The notes below the pieces were generated by a model. The model did no database searches. It saw only the letters and a list, made by a program, of their open reading frames with translations, and was not told the DNA's origin. Below, in pieces: positions 60,854 through 64,000 of a DNA stretch of 64,000 nucleotides. The translations under genes were made by a program, and so were the position numbers. Source of the stretch: Vibrio porteresiae DSM 19223. GTDB taxonomy: Bacteria; Pseudomonadota; Gammaproteobacteria; Enterobacterales; Vibrionaceae. Numbering within the stretch: position 1 is the stretch's first letter; each line of letters starts with the position of its first letter. The stretch covers positions 1,922,001-1,986,000 of the forward strand of contig NZ_AP024895.1 of assembly GCF_024347055.1 (NCBI RefSeq), read 5' to 3'.

Positions 60854-60905
60854 TTCGCACCCTATTTTTGAGATACGTAATTGATGACAAAAATGGGATG
60901 TCGAT

Positions 60906-62243
60906 ATGCCTTTAGAACGCAATAAAACAGCTTGGTCTCTTTTTCTGATCTTGTTTTTAAGTGCCTGTGGCGGAGGTGGTAGCAGTGATGATAGTAGCGA
61001 TAGTGACTCAGATGACAGTAATGGTTACAACGTAACTAGTGTTCAAACTGGTCAAGTGATTGATGCGCCTATCAGTAACTTGCACTATCGTACAGCCACT
61101 CGCAGCGGTGTGACCGATAGCAGTGGTCGCTTCACTTACCTTACTGGTGAAACCGTCACTTTTTCGATCGGCAATATTGATTTTCCCTCTGTTGCAGGCT
61201 CATCACTGTTAACCCCGTTAGACATGGTCGATAGTACTGATACTACCGATGAACATGTATCTAACATTATTCGTTTTCTGCAGTCGATTGATGAAGATGG
61301 CAATACTAGCAACGGTATTACCATACCAGAAGCCATGCATTCAGCTGCCACTACGAACATCGATTTTGAACGCTCTGAAGCCGCGTTTGAAACGGACACG
61401 GAAGTGACTTCGCTAATGAGTAGCTACAGCCACAATTTAGGAACGCTGATTAGCTCAGGCACCGCAAGAAGCCACTTTGAGGGCCAACTTGGCACCTACA
61501 GCATGCAGTTTGGTCCTGCAGTAGGTGCATGGACTGAAGACTCAAGCTCTGGGAACCCCAACGAGTTGTCAGTTTACCTATTTCTTCAAACAGGGCTTTA
61601 TTTCCATGTTCAGATCGATAGCGATCAACCCTTACTCACCACTAACGGATTAGAATTTGGTCAATACGCGGCCGACAACACTAACTCTGTAGTGTATCAA
61701 ACGCGCAATCTATACGATGAAAACAGCACGGCTGGTTTAACCAACAGTTTGACCTATGCGCAAGCTAATAGTACCGGTACTGGTAATTACATTACCTATG
61801 TGTCTCCAAGCAGTGATACGTTGATTCTCACCACCGATGTCTATTCCAACGGCGTGTCGACCAGCTCAAGTGCGGCCAGTTTTACTCGCATTACTTCCTT
61901 ATCATCCACCATTGTGGGCGCTTGGGTTCAACACCGATTTAACAAAACAGGCATCACATCGCATACCGAAAATGACACTTACGCCTATGTATTTCTTGCC
62001 AATAATCAATACGTCAAAATTGATATTGATGATGACTCATATGATAACGATCTAGATGGCGTAGAATGGGGAGCCTACAGTTGGGATAGCACCAACCAGT
62101 TGATTACACTATCTGAGTTTAGCGGCTATAACACCGACGACGACAGTGATATTGAGACTTACACCATAACCATCGCCGATGACACACTAAGGCTAACCGA
62201 AGGTGATGGCGATGATGACGTCTCGGTGTTTATTCGCCAATAA
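60906..62243 (+). CDS. Lipoprotein of unknown function, paralogue 2
   Basis: 445 aa. Lipobox LFLSAC (Cys at about 21) followed by GGGGSS and an acidic Ser/Asp linker (DDSSDSDSDDSNGY) typical of surface lipoproteins. It is the paralogue of the 55494 gene, with the same ISNLHYRTATRSGVTDSSGR domain and two lipocalin-like repeats (AVGAWTEDSSSG, IVGAWVQHRFNKTG). The Asp-rich loops (IDIDDDSYDNDLDGVEWG) could bind calcium. ATG after GGGATGTCG-type weak ribosome binding site. Function unknown. Confidence 0.82.
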   Translation: MPLERNKTAWSLFLILFLSACGGGGSSDDSSDSDSDDSNGYNVTSVQTGQVIDAPISNLHYRTATRSGVTDSSGRFTYLTGETVTFSIGNIDFPSVAGSSLLTPLDMVDSTDTTDEHVSNIIRFLQSIDEDGNTSNGITIPEAMHSAATTNIDFERSEAAFETDTEVTSLMSSYSHNLGTLISSGTARSHFEGQLGTYSMQFGPAVGAWTEDSSSGNPNELSVYLFLQTGLYFHVQIDSDQPLLTTNGLEFGQYAADNTNSVVYQTRNLYDENSTAGLTNSLTYAQANSTGTGNYITYVSPSSDTLILTTDVYSNGVSTSSSAASFTRITSLSSTIVGAWVQHRFNKTGITSHTENDTYAYVFLANNQYVKIDIDDDSYDNDLDGVEWGAYSWDSTNQLITLSEFSGYNTDDDSDIETYTITIADDTLRLTEGDGDDDVSVFIRQ

Positions 62244-62272
62244 ACAAATTAAAAGGATAGAGATAGCACCTA

Positions 62273-62309
62273 TAGCATGAGTTTTAATGAATCACTAAGA
62301 CTCATGCTA
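62273..62309. terminator. Bidirectional terminator between lipoprotein 2 and apbE
   Basis: TAGCATGAGT / ACTCATGCTA, a perfect 10-bp stem with a 17-base loop between convergent genes. Confidence 0.7.
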
Positions 62310-62379
62310 CACCAGTTATTAAGCTCGACTTGTTGCTTTTCAAGACCAGTATGGATTGTTCAATCGCATAACAGGCGAC

Positions 62380-63312
62380 CTACGCCATCACCATCTTATG
62401 ACGCAGACCCGTTGTCGTCGCCATTTGTCCCTCGGTGGTGATGACTATCGCTTCCATCCCTTCTATTTGATTGACCGTGTGCAAAATAGCGCGTGGTTCT
62501 AAGCCAAATAGCTTGGTGGTGTAGATATCACAATCTAATGATTTATCAGCAATAATAGTCAGTGAAGCAACACTGTTTTGTACCGGATAGCCAGTTTGGC
62601 TGTCAAAAATGTGGTGGTATTGCTGACCATTGTGGTTAAAGGTGCGCTCATAAATGCCGGAGGTCACCACCGATTGATTACTGATTTTCACCGAAGCGAC
62701 ACTATGACCTCGTGGCAAAAACGGATTTTGGATGCCCACATCCCAATCATGACTTTGCTTTGGCGATTCACCATACACCAGTAAGTTACCGCCGATATCG
62801 ACCATCGCAGAAATAGGCGACTTTTGCTTAAAAAACGCCATGACTTTGTCACTAAAATAGCCTTTAGCAATCGCGCCTAAATCGATTTCAAGCCCCGGCT
62901 TGGTAAAAAATATTGAGTGCTCTTCATCGTTTAAAATGATGTCGGCCGGATTTAATCGCGCCAATACTGCATCGATTTCTTCTTGAGTGGGCACTCGCGC
63001 CTCTTTAAATCCCACGCGCCACAGTTTGATCAACGGCCCGATAGCAATATTCAAAAAGCTGTTAAGGTCTAGACTGTGCTGATGGCCAATTTTGATCAGT
63101 TCATACACATCGGCATCAACCACAACCGGATGGTTAGCCGCATTCATTTTCACATTGGCAAGCTGCGACGCCTCGCTATTAGCGCTAAATACCTGCTCAT
63201 AACGCTTTAACATGGCACAGGCTTGTGCAACACATGGCTGGGCATTTTCTCCTTTGAAATGGAGACGAATTTTTGTGCCCATCGCCTCTATCACTTGGTG
63301 CGCTTCGGTCAT
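62380..63312 (-). CDS. apbE: FAD:protein FMN transferase (ApbE family)
   Basis: 310 aa. ApbE motifs: IEAMGTKIRLHFKG opening, YEQVFSANSEASQL, LNSFLNIAIGPLIKLWRVGF, the metal- and FAD-site EIDLGAIAKGYFSD, SAMVDIGGNLLVYG and a Ser/Thr/Asp-rich KSLDCDIYTTKLFG near the end. It attaches FMN covalently to a threonine or serine of target flavoproteins, such as NqrB/C or urocanate-type reductases. No signal peptide or lipobox, so a cytoplasmic subtype. It lies 14 bp downstream of a LysR gene. No obvious target gene in the window. Confidence 0.9.
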   Translation of the reverse strand: MTEAHQVIEAMGTKIRLHFKGENAQPCVAQACAMLKRYEQVFSANSEASQLANVKMNAANHPVVVDADVYELIKIGHQHSLDLNSFLNIAIGPLIKLWRVGFKEARVPTQEEIDAVLARLNPADIILNDEEHSIFFTKPGLEIDLGAIAKGYFSDKVMAFFKQKSPISAMVDIGGNLLVYGESPKQSHDWDVGIQNPFLPRGHSVASVKISNQSVVTSGIYERTFNHNGQQYHHIFDSQTGYPVQNSVASLTIIADKSLDCDIYTTKLFGLEPRAILHTVNQIEGMEAIVITTEGQMATTTGLRHKMVMA

Positions 63313-63326
63313 AGTCTCATCCTGTG

Positions 63327-64000
63327 TTATTCGTATTGAGTAGCGTCTTTATAGCGCATAAATGAGTCCAGCAACCCTTTGTCCATCTCCGTCAAATCAC
63401 GATTGTAATGATGGGCAATAAAATAATCCGCATTCAGTTGTTCAACGGGCAACATATAGGTATTAAATTGCTCTGGGCAAGGTTCAGTCACTAAACTTTC
63501 CGGCACAAACGTTACGCCTGCATCGGCCATGGCGAGATTTTTCACCGTCGCGATTTCGTAACTTTCCAGCACAATATCAGGTTTAATCTTGTAGATATCC
63601 AATAGATGGTCGATCTGGGTGCGTATTACCGACCCTTTCACCGTTAACACCAACTTTTGGCTCAATAATTCATCCATCGCAATGCTGCCTTGAGGAATCG
63701 CCGCGATATTTTCCTGATAAAGCACGCTGGATTTAGGAATAATGGCGTAGTAACGGTGCTTACCCCATGACGCCGCACTCAGATTAGGGTCGATATGCCG
63801 CGAGTTTTGCCCTATCCAAAAATCAATCTCGCTTTTTAGCAGCCTTTTCTCGTTGCTATCGGGCATATCTTCCACCAGCTCGACTTGACAGTTTGGATAA
63901 AGCGCTAAGAATTTGGGCAAAAATAGCGGTAACAGATAGGTGCCAATACTCGGCAATATGCCGATCTTAATCGTGGTTTTATCCATATCGGTAATAGCAC
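63327..64000 (-). CDS. LysR-family transcriptional regulator, 5' end cut by window edge
   Basis: The frame is open through base 64000; residues encoded before the first in-window ATG (AITD) continue the normal LysR linker, so the DNA-binding domain lies outside. The part present is the LysR effector domain: TTIKIGILPSIGTYLLPLFL, KFLALYPNCQVELVEDM, EIDFWIGQNSRHIDP and GVTFVPESLVTEP. It ends 14 bp before apbE on the same strand, suggesting co-transcription and local regulation. The effector is unknown. Confidence 0.88.
   Translation of the reverse strand, partial: AITDMDKTTIKIGILPSIGTYLLPLFLPKFLALYPNCQVELVEDMPDSNEKRLLKSEIDFWIGQNSRHIDPNLSAASWGKHRYYAIIPKSSVLYQENIAAIPQGSIAMDELLSQKLVLTVKGSVIRTQIDHLLDIYKIKPDIVLESYEIATVKNLAMADAGVTFVPESLVTEPCPEQFNTYMLPVEQLNADYFIAHHYNRDLTEMDKGLLDSFMRYKDATQYE

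Overview
The window looks like a Vibrio chromosome segment. The main reason is a complete chemosensory operon whose gene order matches, from memory, Vibrio cholerae chemotaxis cluster I (class F9, with a DosM-type receptor). The many gamma-proteobacterial families and a moderate base composition with AT-rich islands fit this. Everything here was read by eye; no database search was run.

Layout. 1-3953: a LysR regulator cut by the left edge, divergent from a short-chain dehydrogenase, aldo/keto reductase and MFS exporter operon. 4280-14892: the F9 operon, ordered double-hairpin MCP (DosM), triple CheW, CheB, HEAT protein, CheR, CheY, CheA, STAS-like protein, CheY, membrane MCP. 15142-15894: an exported acid phosphatase. 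16240-29524: a guanidine nitrogen locus. The minus-strand operon encodes a 57-aa membrane peptide, two DUF1989 proteins (carboxyguanidine deiminase subunits), guanidine/urea carboxylase and allophanate hydrolase. It has a perfect sigma-54 promoter, a guanidine-I riboswitch in the leader and, unexpectedly, a guanidine-II (mini-ykkC) element just before the carboxylase gene. The divergent plus-strand operon encodes an ABC transporter, a creatininase-family amidohydrolase, a type III glutamine synthetase-like ligase and a NikR-like regulator. Its promoter carries a NikR-type inverted repeat. 29563-31470: tandem hairpin repeats split by an intact Tn5/IS50-like insertion sequence, followed by a nickel/cobalt permease (31706-32734).

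32924-47117 is an accessory island. It holds a SIR2-HerA (Nezha-type) anti-phage pair. Next come three direct repeats derived from the 3' end of a DJ-1/PfpI gene; they bound segments carrying a MACPF/beta-prism pore-former, a MORN-like lipoprotein and a small exported protein. The rest is a CPBP protease, a YHYH peptide, a beta-barrel protein, a DUF2235 hydrolase, a GH18 chitinase-like protein and a three-repeat beta-trefoil protein. Degenerate repeats and a copied fragment of the nickel-permease gene mark past rearrangement.

47442-54877 is amino-acid or opine-type catabolism: a three-subunit flavin/iron-sulfur dehydrogenase with RidA, a divergent DDAH-like amidinohydrolase, an exported amidase and a hydroxyacyl-CoA/carnitine dehydrogenase-like enzyme. 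55494-62243: two paralogous lipoproteins flanking a CLCA_X-type metalloprotease-like gene and the mesX-mesD folate-independent methionine synthase pair. 62380-64000: an ApbE flavin transferase and a LysR regulator cut by the right edge.

The most noteworthy signals are the two guanidine riboswitch classes in one operon, the sigma-54/NikR-type control region between the divergent nitrogen operons, and the DJ-1 3'-end repeats that delimit cassette-like cargo.
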